Position numbers and translations under genes: made by a program. From positions 121,982,028-122,046,027 of the forward strand of contig NC_079136.1 in the NCBI RefSeq assembly GCF_945859705.1: a DNA stretch of 64,000 nt. The letters are read 5' to 3'. Positions 22,986 to 34,543 of the stretch are shown one piece after another. Origin of the DNA: Episyrphus balteatus (taxonomy: Eukaryota; Arthropoda; Insecta; Diptera; Syrphidae). The notes under the pieces are model-generated. The model was given only the letters and a program-made list of their open reading frames with translations. It did not search any database and had not been told where the DNA came from. Numbering within the stretch: the first letter of the stretch is position 1; the number at the start of each line of letters is the position of its first letter.

Positions 22986-23941
22986 GGGGAAGGTGGCCTA
23001 AAATGGCCCCCCTAAGGAAAATGTCTTATATCTCGAAAAACAGTAGCATTCAAACTTAAATGCTATATACTTTTCAAAGTTTAATATATTACTCTCACAT
23101 TTTTTCATTTGCGAGTTGAAAAAGTTGCAAAAAGTATTTAATTTTTTTAATTTTCAAGACGTCTACAAATTTCACTGATCAAATTTACTCGGGTAAAATG
23201 GCACACTGTCCAAACATACGTGATTTTAAATGCAAAATTGAGTCAAAGGTCTTCTTTTCCATTTTTTTGGAACAAGTGGTGCTTAATCCCCCCAGATCTT
23301 TCATCGAGTCATTCAAAACCCAGTTCATGTTGGTTGCTCGTCTCGTTTTTGTAGTTTTTGCAACTTTGAGTGTTTTGGATGCTTTTTTCCAGGTTTTTGA
23401 CGGAATCAAGGGCTTTCCTCAGTCCAGGACTTCCTCTCTGTACATCGTTCATAAATAGCAACTATTTTCACTTTAAAAAAATGAAAATGTGAAAAAAAAT
23501 TTAAAATGACATGTGAAATAGGTATGCCATTTTACCCGAGCACTAAGTAGGCCATTTTGACCATTTTGAGTTTTTTCAATTTAATTTTTACACCAAAAAA
23601 TTTAAAATCGTTTTAAACCAACTTATTTCAGTAAATTAATAAGAAATACTTCATGCGTACACACATTAACTTCTTTTTCCAAAATACAATGTTTTTTATA
23701 CTTTTTTTTTGCAAAAAAAATTTCACAAAATTTTAACGAGTGTACTTTTTGATGTGGATAGAGACAGTTTGACCTGTCAAATTTCAAATAATGGCTTGAA
23801 GTTCCTGAAATTTCGTATATGTTGGTTTTGCCAGATAAACTAAAGAATCGCGTTCATAAAACTTTCTAATTATTTTCGATTCTACGATTTCTAGCAAGGG
23901 GGCCATTTTACCTTGGGGTGCCATTTTAGGCCACTTTCCCC
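22986..23941 (-). mobile_element. pogo-like DNA transposon remnant, 956 bp, TA flanks
   Basis: Terminal inverted repeats GGGGAAGGTGGCCTAAAATG and, inverted from the right end, GGGGAAAGTGGCCTAAAATG. TA flanks them at 22984-22985 and 23942-23943. Subterminal CCATTTTA-type boxes recur: 'gggtaaaatggc' near 23193; 'gccattttaccc' near 23525; 'ggccatttt' near 23552; 'ggccattttacc' near 23900. They look like transposase-binding repeats. A transposase relic is carried on the minus strand. TA duplication and protein type agree on the Tc1/mariner-pogo group. At under 1 kb it is too short for an intact element, so it is an internally deleted copy. Confidence 0.75.
23185..23455 (-). pseudogene. pogo/Tigger-like transposase N-terminal relic
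   Basis: Minus-strand translation shows pieces of the DNA-binding region of pogo-type transposases. One frame gives LRKALDSVKN (about 23391-23430). After a one-step frame change the next gives KASKTLKVAKTTKTRR (about 23340-23395). Together these fit the psq-type helix-turn-helix usually written as an ALxxVK...SIRKAxKxxxVPxTTLxRR pattern. Further on, LGGLSTTCSKKMEKK and ILHLKSRMFG match the conserved 'LG.F.P.FT.E.E..L..HI..L..R.FGLT' segment before the CENP-B-type domain. The DDE catalytic domain is absent, so the gene is dead. Assignment rests on motif recognition only. Confidence 0.65.
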
Positions 23942-23943
23942 TA

Positions 23944-24265
23944 CTTTAGCGGAATTTTGATAAACAAAACAAAAACGAAGTTTATGGAGTTTAGAAGCTT
24001 AAAGTTTCGATGCCAAAGAAACATATTGTGTTTTTTTTCAGATTTTTTCCACTGACTTCTTATTTTAGCACAAAATTCAGAACTCAAAAGCCATGCGATC
24101 TACAAATTTTTGATTTGCGAAAAAATTTCTGAGATTATTTTTTTTTTTTTTTTGTATTCCGACATAAAATGTCTGCCTAATTGAGGGACTTATTTTTAGA
24201 ACGATTAATTAACTCAAATTTTCAAATGTAAGAAACTACATTATGTCAAAAGCTTCTTGCATTTG
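23944..24265. other. Intervening DNA
   Basis: No feature recognised other than a T-run near 24138-24154. Confidence 0.45.
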
Positions 24266-24942
24266 TGGTAGCTAAATTATTTCCAATTGAAATATTTTTT
24301 TTACATTCGGAAGCAGATATTTTTGGATTAAGGTCTCGAAACAAGTTTTGGTTAAAAGATATGAGTTCACAATGAGCAGGCCTATACATTTAGGTCAAAA
24401 AATTACAAATCTATTTTTTTAAGATTTTCGAGAAAAATTCAAGGTTAACCCCTTGCCTAAAAATAATGCATTTTCAAAAAAGTCCTCGGAATCCATCGAG
24501 TGAGACATCAAAAGGAAGGTCTATTTATGCTCTATTCATAACTGAAAACCAAAAGTTTCCTTGAGGTCTGCCTGCTGAGATATTTGCATTGAAACATTTT
24601 TTTCTTCTTACATTCGGATGCAAATATCTACGAACCAAAGTCTCGAAATAAGTTTTGGTACACAAAAAAGTCAAAAAGCCTTTCTTGTACATTTTTCTCT
24701 TCTTATTTAAATCTATTTAACATATCATTTATCATTTTCTTAAAATTTATTCTAATTTAATTTTATTTATATAGTTGTTTTCTTATTTTTGTTATAGTTT
24801 TTATGTTTTTTTTTTTTTGTTTTTATCTTTGTTAAACAAAGTCATTAATGTTATAAAAACTTATTTAAAGATATCTAAGCACTATAAAAGATATTATAAC
24901 AAAAATAAGAAAACAACAATTGGAAATAATTTAGCTACCACA
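24266..24942. repeat. Dispersed repeat copy 2 inside an interrupted inverted repeat
   Basis: GTGGTAGCTAAATTATTTCC (from 24266, continuing AATTG) is exactly inverted at 24918-24942. Next to the right copy lies 'aacaaaaataagaaaacaa', whose inverse (TTGTTTTCTTATTTTTGTTA) sits at about 24773-24793, not next to the left copy. The left arm is therefore split by ~480 bp. That insert consists of two units (starting 'ttacattcggaagcagat' near 24302 and 'ttacattcggatgcaaat' near 24608) of the repeat also found at 11641-12060. An old inverted duplication later filled by satellite-like DNA is the simplest reading. Confidence 0.6.
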
Positions 24943-26992
24943 CTGCTTTAAGAAATTGAAATTACCTTAAAAATCAGCTTTACAGAATGAATCTTTTCTC
25001 CACATGGTTTCTTGTGCAAACAAAATTGTGTCTATTAAATGTCTAGGGAGTTAAGTTTTATGTCGAGGGCAATCTTTTATATCTTTTATCTTCTCCTCCT
25101 CCTCCTCCTAGGCCATATACTCACGACTGATTTCATTGTTAAATCATGAATTGAAACATCACACGTATAAGACACCAGAAAAATGACTCAATTTTGTGTT
25201 TTCCCATAGGTGCGTGTGTGTGTGTGTCTAGTTGAAAAGTGCCTCAAGGCATGACCCACACACACACATGCTTTTATATCTTTTGCAAAATTTTAACCGG
25301 ATATGCTGAAGAAGGAGTAGGTTTCCATTCAAAGACGGTTGGATTTTTAGGTTAGAATATATTTGCATGCCTCTGCGTGTGTTATAGAGGGTAGACGTGA
25401 ATGAGTTAAGTTTCCACTATGATCTGAAAACTGATTGCTTGTGACTCGCATAATAATTTTCATATCAAAGAAATGTCCTTATGTTGAGTTTGTATTCTTT
25501 TTAAAGTTTATTTCGAATTTTTTTAATCTTTGTATAAATATTTGCAAATCTTAAAAAGTTGGTTCAAGTTCTATTTTAAATAAAAAAAAAAAATTCTTTT
25601 TTTAAAGCAAATGAAAACCTTTGAAATGGGTTATTTTTTAGAATCAATTAATTTTGTGTTTTCAATAATATTTATTTCCAGTTTAATTACACAATTCAAA
25701 AAAGTTTTTTTTTTTTTCTTTTTTTTTCAATACAAATTTCTATAGATAATGTAGAAAAAAAAAACTTTCAAATAAATTATTATTTATTAATATCAACCGC
25801 ATGAGTAAATTAAATATCGAATAAATTTTTATTTATAAATTTACCATAAATGCTGAATTTTATTATTGTCATTATTTTTATTATTTTTTTTTTTTTGTTC
25901 AATTGAAAGAAACGTACAAAAAAAAATTGATAATAAGCATAATATAAGCCATCAACACCTGATTCAATTTAAATACCAACTCAGAGACCAGAAAATTTAC
26001 ACTCGTCCACATACGAATACAAAATTCTATAAAATCGCCATAATGGCAGGTTATACTATATAAATTGCACATGCATATGCAATGCATTTACAATCAGATT
26101 ACAATCTCATTAAGTGATATTATCTGTTGCTATCAAACTATTCAATGTAAATGATTGACACATGTAAAAGTAAAAAAACAAAATTAAATATGAGGAAAAA
26201 AAAATATTTTCAAAAATTAATAAACCATTAAATTGAGAGAAGGCAAATACAAAAAAAAAAAAAAAAAAAAAACAAAATGAAATTCCGGAAACATGTTTGC
26301 GGTTCAAGGGAATGTAATTTAATTTCACAATAACTGTGCTCTTATTTTTATATTAAAATATTTATAATTCAAGGATTTTCTTTTTTTAAATATTTGTAAG
26401 GGATTTATAGACATAAAATATGAATATTAATTTTGTAAAATAAAAAAAAAAAAACCGAAATAAATAAAATATATTTATAAGTCGTCCTCTAAATTGCAGA
26501 AAATAAAGCTATTTACATGGATTTTATTATAATTGTAAAGTGAATTTAATGATGATGTAGAAAAAAGAAATAAAAATAAATTGATTTTTATTTAATAATT
26601 ACACAAAATCGGATTTTGTAAACACAAAGTTCTGAAAAAAGAAAAATTTATGGGAATAAAGTTAATTATATTTATGTTCTATATATATTATTACTTAAAA
26701 GTAATATGTTGCATTAGTAGGAGTCAAGTTTTTAACAATACCGAATCTTCATTCATATTTACTTGATTTTTTAACACAAAAAGTTAAATGTCACTTTTTG
26801 TTTCTTAGCTCTTATTTTTTTGTTATTTAGTGTTTTCTGCTTTCTAAAAATTTGCATTCTTTCTGTACAAGAAGAAGTTTTTTCATTTTTTTTTTTTTTA
26901 ATTAACATTAAGATGTTTTTGCGGTTAAATTAATAGGCTTTATTTTATTTATTTATTTTTTTTTTTTTTCTAAAAATGCATCTTTATACAAG
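24943..26992. other. Intervening DNA with simple repeats
   Basis: No gene recognised. Simple repeats include CTC triplets near 25091-25107 and GT/CA runs near 25208-25226 and 25258-25268. The rest is very A+T-rich with many homopolymer runs between 25580 and 26990. Confidence 0.5.
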
Positions 26993-28085
26993 AAAAGGTT
27001 GTCTGTAAAGCCGGTTTACGGACGATGATTTTACGTGATAACGTCGCGTCGTAAGAAAACAGGTTGTGTGCTTTTGTTTAAAATGAGTCAATTGAAGCGT
27101 TTACTTTTTTCAAACAATCATAATTTACGAGAAAAGCTAAAAAAAATACCTTTTTTATTTTCTCATTATATTAATTTTTTTATTTTAAAAGCTTACAAAA
27201 AAAATTATGCAATTTAAAAGCCAAGTATTTCTTTTTAAGGATAAAACTATTTTTAAGTTTTTACATTGAAAGCAATCATTTTCATAAAAAAAAAGCAAAA
27301 AAAACATGAATTTTTATCTTCTCACGTCATTAATTCCATTTTTTTTTTTTCCTAACAACCTATAAAAAATTTTATACCATCTGAAAGCTTTTTGTCTTAG
27401 CTCTAAATATATATAACGATCAGGTCTATGAGACATCTACAAAAAGAGCTAGAATTTTTTTAACTCGATCAAATTTCATTAAAAAAAGCAAAAAAAAAAC
27501 ATTTATTCTTATGTTCTCAGGCTAAGGAATCAATTTTTTTTGTTTGACAACCTAATAAAAATATATACCATGTGTAAGCTTATTATTTCACCTTTTATAT
27601 GACGTATCAATCTCATTTCAAAGATGCCTACAAGAGAAGTTAGAATTTTTTAAAGTCAACCATGTCGAATTTCCAGACTGAGATTACGGTGGCTGAACAG
27701 AACTCCACTGGTGTGTTGAGGTTTTTCGCAAGTTTCTTGATTTAACATTGTGTAGCTTCTAGTTAGTTTATCGTTATGTGTGATATACCAAATGAAAGGT
27801 AATTGTATCAGGATGCTCATAAAAGTTTAATAAAATTTCTATCTGCTCTTGGTCAATAGTTATAACCTGTTGAATTCTAAAATTTTATTTTAATAATTAT
27901 AATTGTAATTATCTTTCAAATAAGCTATAGAAGATTTTTGTATCTCTTATAGTTTATTTTTAATTTTGAATTGAAATTTTTTGCCGCACTGCGAAAGTGC
28001 GAGCGTGTTACGTTAGAAAATGGCGTCACTTTTTTGTGGTGGCTGCCATGGTTCATCGATTTATAAGATGATATCACGTCAAAAA
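26993..28085 (-). mobile_element. HINE-1 copy A (Helentron-associated-like, internally deleted)
   Basis: Minus-strand copy. The 3' terminal stem-loop is at 27001-27023 (arms GTCTGTAAA and TTTACGGAC), followed inward by the subterminal ACGTGATAACGTC (about 27033-27045, followed by an extra CGCGTC). The 5' end is at 28067-28080 (a decayed GACGTGATATCATC on minus) preceded by a T-run on its own strand. Compared with copies B and E about 600 bp of core is missing, between the 'gttgaattctaaaattttattttaa' and 'ttatctttcaaataagctatagaag' words. No protein is encoded. Confidence 0.65.
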
Positions 28086-29798
28086 TCAAATTGCATACTA
28101 TTTAAGAGGTAAAATTTAATTAAGATATTGTTTTTTGCTATTTTGTATATAAAAAGTTTGAACGTTTGAAAAAAAATGTTATCATTATTATGTGAAATTT
28201 TGTCGAGCATTTTATTTCTACACGAAAGTACGTATACACCCTAGTGAACTATATAGTAACATTTTTTGAAAGTATTCAATTATTTACAATTTTAAGAACT
28301 TATTCATTTACTTTTAGTCTAGTGAATTTAGATTTCGATTCAATAAAATATTGAGCTGCATTTTTACTGGTGAAAATTTTAACTATATTTGAAAAACAAG
28401 AAAAAAGTTAATCAACGCTTAAGAAATGAATTTTCAATTTAATTCAAAACCTCTCTTGAGTTTCTAAAAAAAACGTTACTACCTACATAGTTTGAAAAGT
28501 CATATGGTTTTATCTGTCTTAAAATGTGCCCCATTTTGAAAAAAAACATATGTACCTAATTCGTATCAATAAATTCACTCAAGACTTCATCTTTTGATAT
28601 TTCAATTTTCTTTTTCAGCAGAAAAAAAAAACAAAAAAAAAATAAAATAAAAACTAAAAAAAATAAGAATCTTGTCAATACCCTCAAAGGAATCATCATA
28701 AGATTTATTCGTCTAATATGGTTCAATGCAATCATCTCTAACATCTGTGTTGCTGCTGTCTTGTCCTTAAAAATCCCTTAGCAATGCCAATCTATGTACA
28801 TATGTACACAAACTAACATAAATACGAAATATAAGAGAGGGATATTCCTATAACTATTATATTTTATATCAACCTTAAGGGAACACACAAAATTTTAGTT
28901 TAAATATCTGCCTATCAGCAAACTATAAGTTCCGCACATTTAAATTTAATGACGTACTTGAGTTTGCTATGGGATTCTGATCCTGGTTGAGAATCTAATG
29001 CTGGCTGCTGTTGAATTTTCTGTGTGATAGTATGTAAATTCTGTGTATATGTGTGCCCTGATGTTATGGTCGTCGTATATCGTTGTCCTTTCTCAAGAGT
29101 TTTTGAGAGAGAGAATTGTGATGGGAGAGTTTAACATATATTATTTTCGAAAATCTAAACATGCCTGTTGTGCCATTTTCAAGTTCACTGGAGCGTATAT
29201 TATTTGAAATTTGATGCAATCAAATGGGTTCTCATATCGTCATCATCATTGTCGTAGTCATCGTCGTTTTCGTGTATTTTGTATGTGTATGGCGATATAG
29301 TTGTCTAAAATTCGTTTTATATTCAGAGAGCAATTGGGTTTGAGTGGCCTCCCAATGTCCTCTTTTGCTGTATCTCACACACAATTGAAAAATAATGTTT
29401 TGCTGAACTCATTTTTAGAATATTTTAAACATCAAAAAATAATAAACTTGGACTTAAGCTTTTTTTCGTTCGTTCGTTTGTGTTTTGCACTTTTTTTATG
29501 TCAAAAAAGCGAATTGTGGAATATTATAGCATATAAAAACAGGGTGAACCTTAAAAAACTTGAACATCGACATCTCACCTCATTGACCACCCTATAACAT
29601 TTATTTGAAAAAACCCAGAAATACTCGTATTTAAGTTTTAGATTTTTGAATAATAAAAAGGCTTAACAAAAAATTTCTAATTTTGTTTTCAGATCGACAA
29701 AGGACGCCATTTTGAATAATATCTATTAAATATATTTAAAAGAATTTTTAAAGTGTTGTGGTCTTCAAAATGGTCGCCTTTGAAAATTTGTAAAAAAA
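28086..29798. other. Intervening DNA
   Basis: No gene recognised. A minus-strand copy of the GGCGTATGCGT-type motif is at 28229-28249 (diverged). The part 28740-29600 is less A+T-biased (CATCATCATTGTCGTAGTC near 29238) and has no repeat partner here. Near 29540-29594 'acagggtgaacc' and 'gaccaccctataa' are weakly inverted. An open frame at 29301-29597 resembles nothing I recognise. Confidence 0.45.
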
Positions 29799-31548
29799 AG
29801 AAGTTGTCTGTAAAGCCGGTTTGCAGACGATGATTTTACGTGATAACGTCGTAAGAAAACAGGTTGTGTGCTTTTAAAATGAGCCATTTGAAGCGTTTAT
29901 TTATTTCAAACAATCATAATTTACAAGAAAAAGCTAAAAAAAAAATTACATTTTTTCTTTTCTCGTTATATTAATTTTTTTATTTGAAAAGCTTAAAAAA
30001 AAAATTATACCATTAAAAAGCCAAATATTTCTTCTAAATAATAAAACCATTTTTAAAGTTTTACAATGCGCAAAAAGTATTAAAATAATTTATTAAAAAC
30101 AATAATTTCTCATTAAAAAAGTGAAAAAAATCATTTCCATCACCAAAAAATTAATTTTTTTTTGATATAACAACCTATAATAAATTTTATACCATCTGAA
30201 AGCTTAAGCTCAAAATATATATACCGACCATGTCTATCAGGCATCTACAAAAAGAGCTAGAATTTTTTGAACTCTATAAATTTTCATCAAAAAAAGCGAA
30301 AAAAAAACATATAATTTTATGTTCTCACGCTATTGAATCAGTTTTTTTTTAGACGACCTATAAAAAATTGTATAATATGTAAAAGCTTATAATTTCACCT
30401 TTCATATGACGTTTCAATCTTATTTCTGCGATGCCTAGAAAATTTTTTTTTAAAGCCAACCATGTCGAAATTCCAAACTGAGTGGCTGTTCATGATCAAC
30501 AGATCTCCACAGGTGTTTTGAGGTATTTCGCAAGTTTTTTAATATAACATTGTGTAGCTTGTAGTGAATGTACAGTTATGTGTGATAAATCAAATGAAAG
30601 GTAACATCATCTGAATGCTCAATAAAGTTAAATCAAATTTGTATCTGCTTTAGATCAAAAGATAAAACCTGTTGAATAATAAAACTTTATTTTACCGTTA
30701 TCTCAAAATTGTTACTACAAAATTGATTGCACAGATATAGTCCTGTCTTTTATCTTTCTACAATATAAATTTCATTTATTTATCTGTTGAAGGAAAAAAG
30801 ATAAAAATAAAAAAAGGTTAAAAAAGGTCAACAAACTTGGGACAAAAAAACTTGCTTTTTAACGTTATTCGGTCTAAAACCATTTTGAAATACCAATTTT
30901 TTGCACATCTATGCGCACAGACAGATTTTTTGAATGCTACATAAAATTTTAAAAAATAAAAACTCACCCAAAAATACCCCAAAATATGTAGGTGTTTTTC
31001 AAAAATTCATATTTCGAAGCACAGAGACTTAAAAAATAAATCCGTATCAAACCCCTAACTTTTTTTTTATTATCTTTCGAATGACGTTTTTCAAATTGTC
31101 AAAACAAAAAATTCACCTACCTATAATCACTACTTTTTCAAAGGTGTACCTCATGTTTTAGTTTTTGAAAACCATTAATAGCTTGGTTTTGAAATTTTTT
31201 TTAGAATTATTTCAATACCATTGTCAGTCTTTCAATAAATTTATGTATTGATTAAAAAAAAATTCAACTCTTTACATTGTCGCGTTTAGAAAATAGCCAA
31301 TTTTTTTAAATTTTGTTTTACCCCTATTTACCCTATTAAAAGATGGAATTGTTTAAAAATCCTTCAAATGTATTTAATTTTAAGTTATTATCTTTCAAAT
31401 AAGCTATAGAAGAATTTTGTATCTCTAATAGTTTATTTTTAATTTTGAATTGAAATTTTTGTGCGAGAGTGGAACTCTAGAAAATGGCGTCACTTTTTTG
31501 TGGTGGCTGCCATGGTTCATCGATTTATAAGACGTTATCACGTCAAAA
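29799..31548 (-). mobile_element. HINE-1 copy B, near full length
   Basis: Minus-strand copy, about 1.75 kb. The 3' stem-loop is at 29806-29828 (GTCTGTAAA / TTTGCAGAC), then the 3' subterminal ACGTGATAACGTC (about 29839-29851). The 5' subterminal stem-loop GACGT-GATA-ACGTC is intact at 31531-31544 (reads gacgttatcacgtc on plus). Ends abut A/T runs and there is no target duplication. The core holds 'gtgtgataaatcaaatgaaagg', 'ccatggttcatcgatttataag' and similar words shared by all copies. Together with copy C it forms a 5'-to-5' inverted pair about 3 kb apart. Confidence 0.7.
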
Positions 31549-31944
31549 AAATTAAACAATTTTTTTCTAAACCCTGGTCCTCAATTTTTCAAAAAAACTT
31601 TATCTTCGTAGACTGTGGGTGAATGAAGACGAAGAGTATTAATGGATGATCAGAAGTGGTCATCCCAATGGTAATTTTTATGAAAAAAAATTAGAACAAT
31701 TTGACATATTTTGATGTCAAAATTAACACAGCTCAGGTTTTATAATATTGAGACTTTTGATGAAGGACTTGGAGGACTTGACAAAGTTCAGCAGGTTGTT
31801 GCCTGTTTGCCAGATTTTAATGTTGCAAGCTTTCGTTAAAAGAGATTTTTTAATTGCGAGATTTCATAATGCGAGATTTTAAAATGCGTGATTTTAACAA
31901 CGAGATTTAAAAATGCGGTTAATCGTACCTAATACTAAAAAATG
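31549..31944. other. Intervening DNA with a short GCGAGATTTTAA tandem
   Basis: At about 31853-31920 there are four to five loose copies of a 13-17-bp word (aatGCGAGATTTtaa). Otherwise nothing is recognised. Confidence 0.5.
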
Positions 31945-32378
31945 TTTCATTTTTTTTTTTTTTGAAAAATCAATTTTTTGAGAACGGATTGATAAATTTA
32001 TCGAAATTTCGTTTATATGTGTTGAATAATATTTTCATTAAAATGGCATACCAACTTTTTTTTGAAAAATGTTAGAAAATTTTTATGTATAAAAAATTAT
32101 TTTGTCAAACGATTTTCAAAGTTTTCTAAAAATTCATTTTTACACAAGACATCAAACGGCATACTTGGTTTTTTTTGTAAATGATCATTTAAAATGGTGT
32201 TTATATTATAAATAAAACAGATTTTACTTTTTTTTATACTAGTTATGAAATTCCTTAAAATTATCAAATTGTTTCTAATTTTGTTCAGTAAAATCCTTTA
32301 ACATTAGAGTTAAGTTACTTTTACCGTAAGAGCAAGTACGTGCAATTCAGTCGTGCAATTCAGTCGTGCATTTTATTT
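31945..32378 (+). repeat. Family-3 repeat, 3' fragment
   Basis: Matches the 3' part of the family-3 copy at 60755-61780: 'gaaaaatcaattttttgagaacgga', 'aaaatggcataccaactttttttt', 'ctagttatgaaatt'. It ends with GTAAGAGCAAGTACGTGC and a duplicated AATTCAGTCGTGC before ATTTTATTTTT. It is 5' truncated. HINE-2 copy H starts 25 bp downstream. Confidence 0.6.
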
Positions 32379-32403
32379 TTTGAGAAATTTAAGAAAAAAA
32401 AAA

Positions 32404-33245
32404 AATCATGTGTGCAATTCACACGTGGTTGAAGTGAAACCTCAAATATCATTTAAAAAAAATCGAAAAAATATAACTTTTTTTTATTCCATCACTTTTT
32501 TTTATATGACAACCTACAATAAATTTTATACCATCTGAAAGCTTATTGTTTTAGCTCAAAATATTTATATCGACCATGTCTATACAAAATCTACAAAAAG
32601 AGCTAGAATTTATTTAACCCAATTAGTTTTCATAAAAAAAAGCAAAACAATCAATCTCTTTTCTCTTCTAACGCCATTAAATCCATTTTTTAAAAGACAA
32701 CCTATAATAAATTTTATATCATTATTATTTCACCTTTTATATGACCTTCAATCATATTTCTACCATGTCTACAAAAAAAGTGCGAATTTTTTAAAGCCAA
32801 CCATGTCGAAATTTCAAAGTGAGATTACGGTACTTCCTCTACTGCTGGCTGGTCATCGGCAATAAATCTTCACTGTTTTGAGGTATTTTTCAAGTTTTTC
32901 AATTAAATTAAATTCAATTACCGTTATGTGTGATATATTAAATGAAAGGTAATATTATCAGCTTGCGTATTAAAGTTAAATAAATTTGTTATCTGCTCTA
33001 GATCAAAAGATATAACGTGTTTAGAAAAAGAACATCTTTTCACCGTTATCTCAGAATTTTGAATATGAAATTTATTGAAATTTTGCACAATCATTTAATT
33101 TATTTAATTACCTATCTACTGTATAAATTTCATTAATCTATCTATTAAAACAAAAAAGTTATGATCAATTGATTTTTCGTGTCGCTTTTTCGTTTCATCT
33201 TGTTTCAAATCACTACGATACTAAAGAAGTTTTCACTTCAAAAAA
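32404..33245 (-). mobile_element. HINE-2 copy H (Helentron-associated-like)
   Basis: Minus-strand copy, very similar to copy G. The 3' stem-loop CATGTGTG-CAATT-CACACGTG is at about 32408-32428, then the subterminal GAAGTGAAACCT. The intact 5' stem-loop GAAGT-GAAA-ACTTC is at 33226-33239 (gaagttttcacttc on plus). The segment from 'gtgtgatatattaaatgaaagg' to the 5' end is almost identical to copy G, implying recent common descent. No protein is encoded. Confidence 0.65.
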
Positions 33246-34543
33246 TTAGCTTTAATAAAATAGTTATGAGAAGTGCAACCAAATATAATGTTTCTAAGAA
33301 CTGTTGAATTAAATTTAAACAAACAAAGTTGTTATGTTAGCCACATAATTTACATCCTATACTCATTTCTCTGTCTTCACATCCTTGAAACAAAAGAAAA
33401 AAAAACTCAAAGATATTAAACTAATGTAGGAGAAGACATACCTTTGCTCTTTATACCTTTTTCTTTTAAGAATTCCATCATCAGAGAATCAGATTCTGTA
33501 TACTATACAACATCCTGGTTGGTTTGTTTTCCTTGTAGCATTTCGCAAGACTTCATATTAAACAAGAAACAAAAAAAAAAGAAAAAAAAAACTTAAACCA
33601 TTTTCTCGGTTTTGTTACGTGTGTGTAATGTTTCAATTCACGATTCGACAAAGGTTGTACAAAAAGCAAAACAAAATAACACCATCGACATTATCAAGCT
33701 GAAAAGATAATGCCACCGACACTTTGCTTAAGTCCCCAGACATTTTAACAGACATGGAAAATGGTGATGTTGTGTTCTTTTATACTCAAACATAACATAC
33801 AAACAGACATAAAAATGAACCAAGGAGTTTATATCTGTAGGCATTTTTTCAAAGTAGCACAAATCAAGATACAAAAGTTGATTTGTTGTTGTTCTTTTGT
33901 TTGTTCGATGAACCAAGATTATAAAACATTTTTAATGTTTCGTGTGTGTGTGTGTTGACTTTTGGAGTCACGTTCACTGTTCAAAATATAAAAAAAACAC
34001 CATATGGAGCAAGAGACTTTGCTAGAAGTCTAAAAGTCAATTCGAAAAACATTGAAATTTCACTTGAAATTGAGATTTTCATCCCAAGTCAATTTGGCGT
34101 GGAATTATTTTCGACGATAATCAAATTAAATCTTAATTGATTGAGATTGAGATAAAAATGTTGTTTTAGATCTGATGATTAAGCTGTCGAGGTTTTGAAA
34201 AATGTTCAGCTGTATCCTTTGAATGGTATTTGAGTATCTTCTTAAAATTTATTAAGGTCGTAATATTTAAAAGACTTTGTTGAAATGGGAAAAAATTATC
34301 TTCATTTATATATTCAATGGTAATCAGATGTAAGGTGTTGAACCCACTATTATGTGAATGAATAGGAAGAATTCAGCAGGTCTAAACTGGCCCTTAAAAA
34401 TTATATTAAAGTAAAGTCTTGCTTAAATTCTTCATTTTACATTTTTTTTCAATTTTTTATTTTGAGATTCTTTGGAATATATATTGAATTTTCTGGATAT
34501 TCGCATTTGAGGAAAATCTCACTTTTTTGCATAATTTGATTTA
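33246..34543. other. Intervening DNA
   Basis: No gene recognised. Mixed-complexity sequence; a GT run lies near 33940-33956. Confidence 0.45.

Noticed and set aside
29540..29594. Mini-MITE with ACAGGGTGAACC / GACCACCCTATAA ends
   Set aside because: Inversion is imperfect, the length of ~55 bp is implausibly short and no target duplication is visible.
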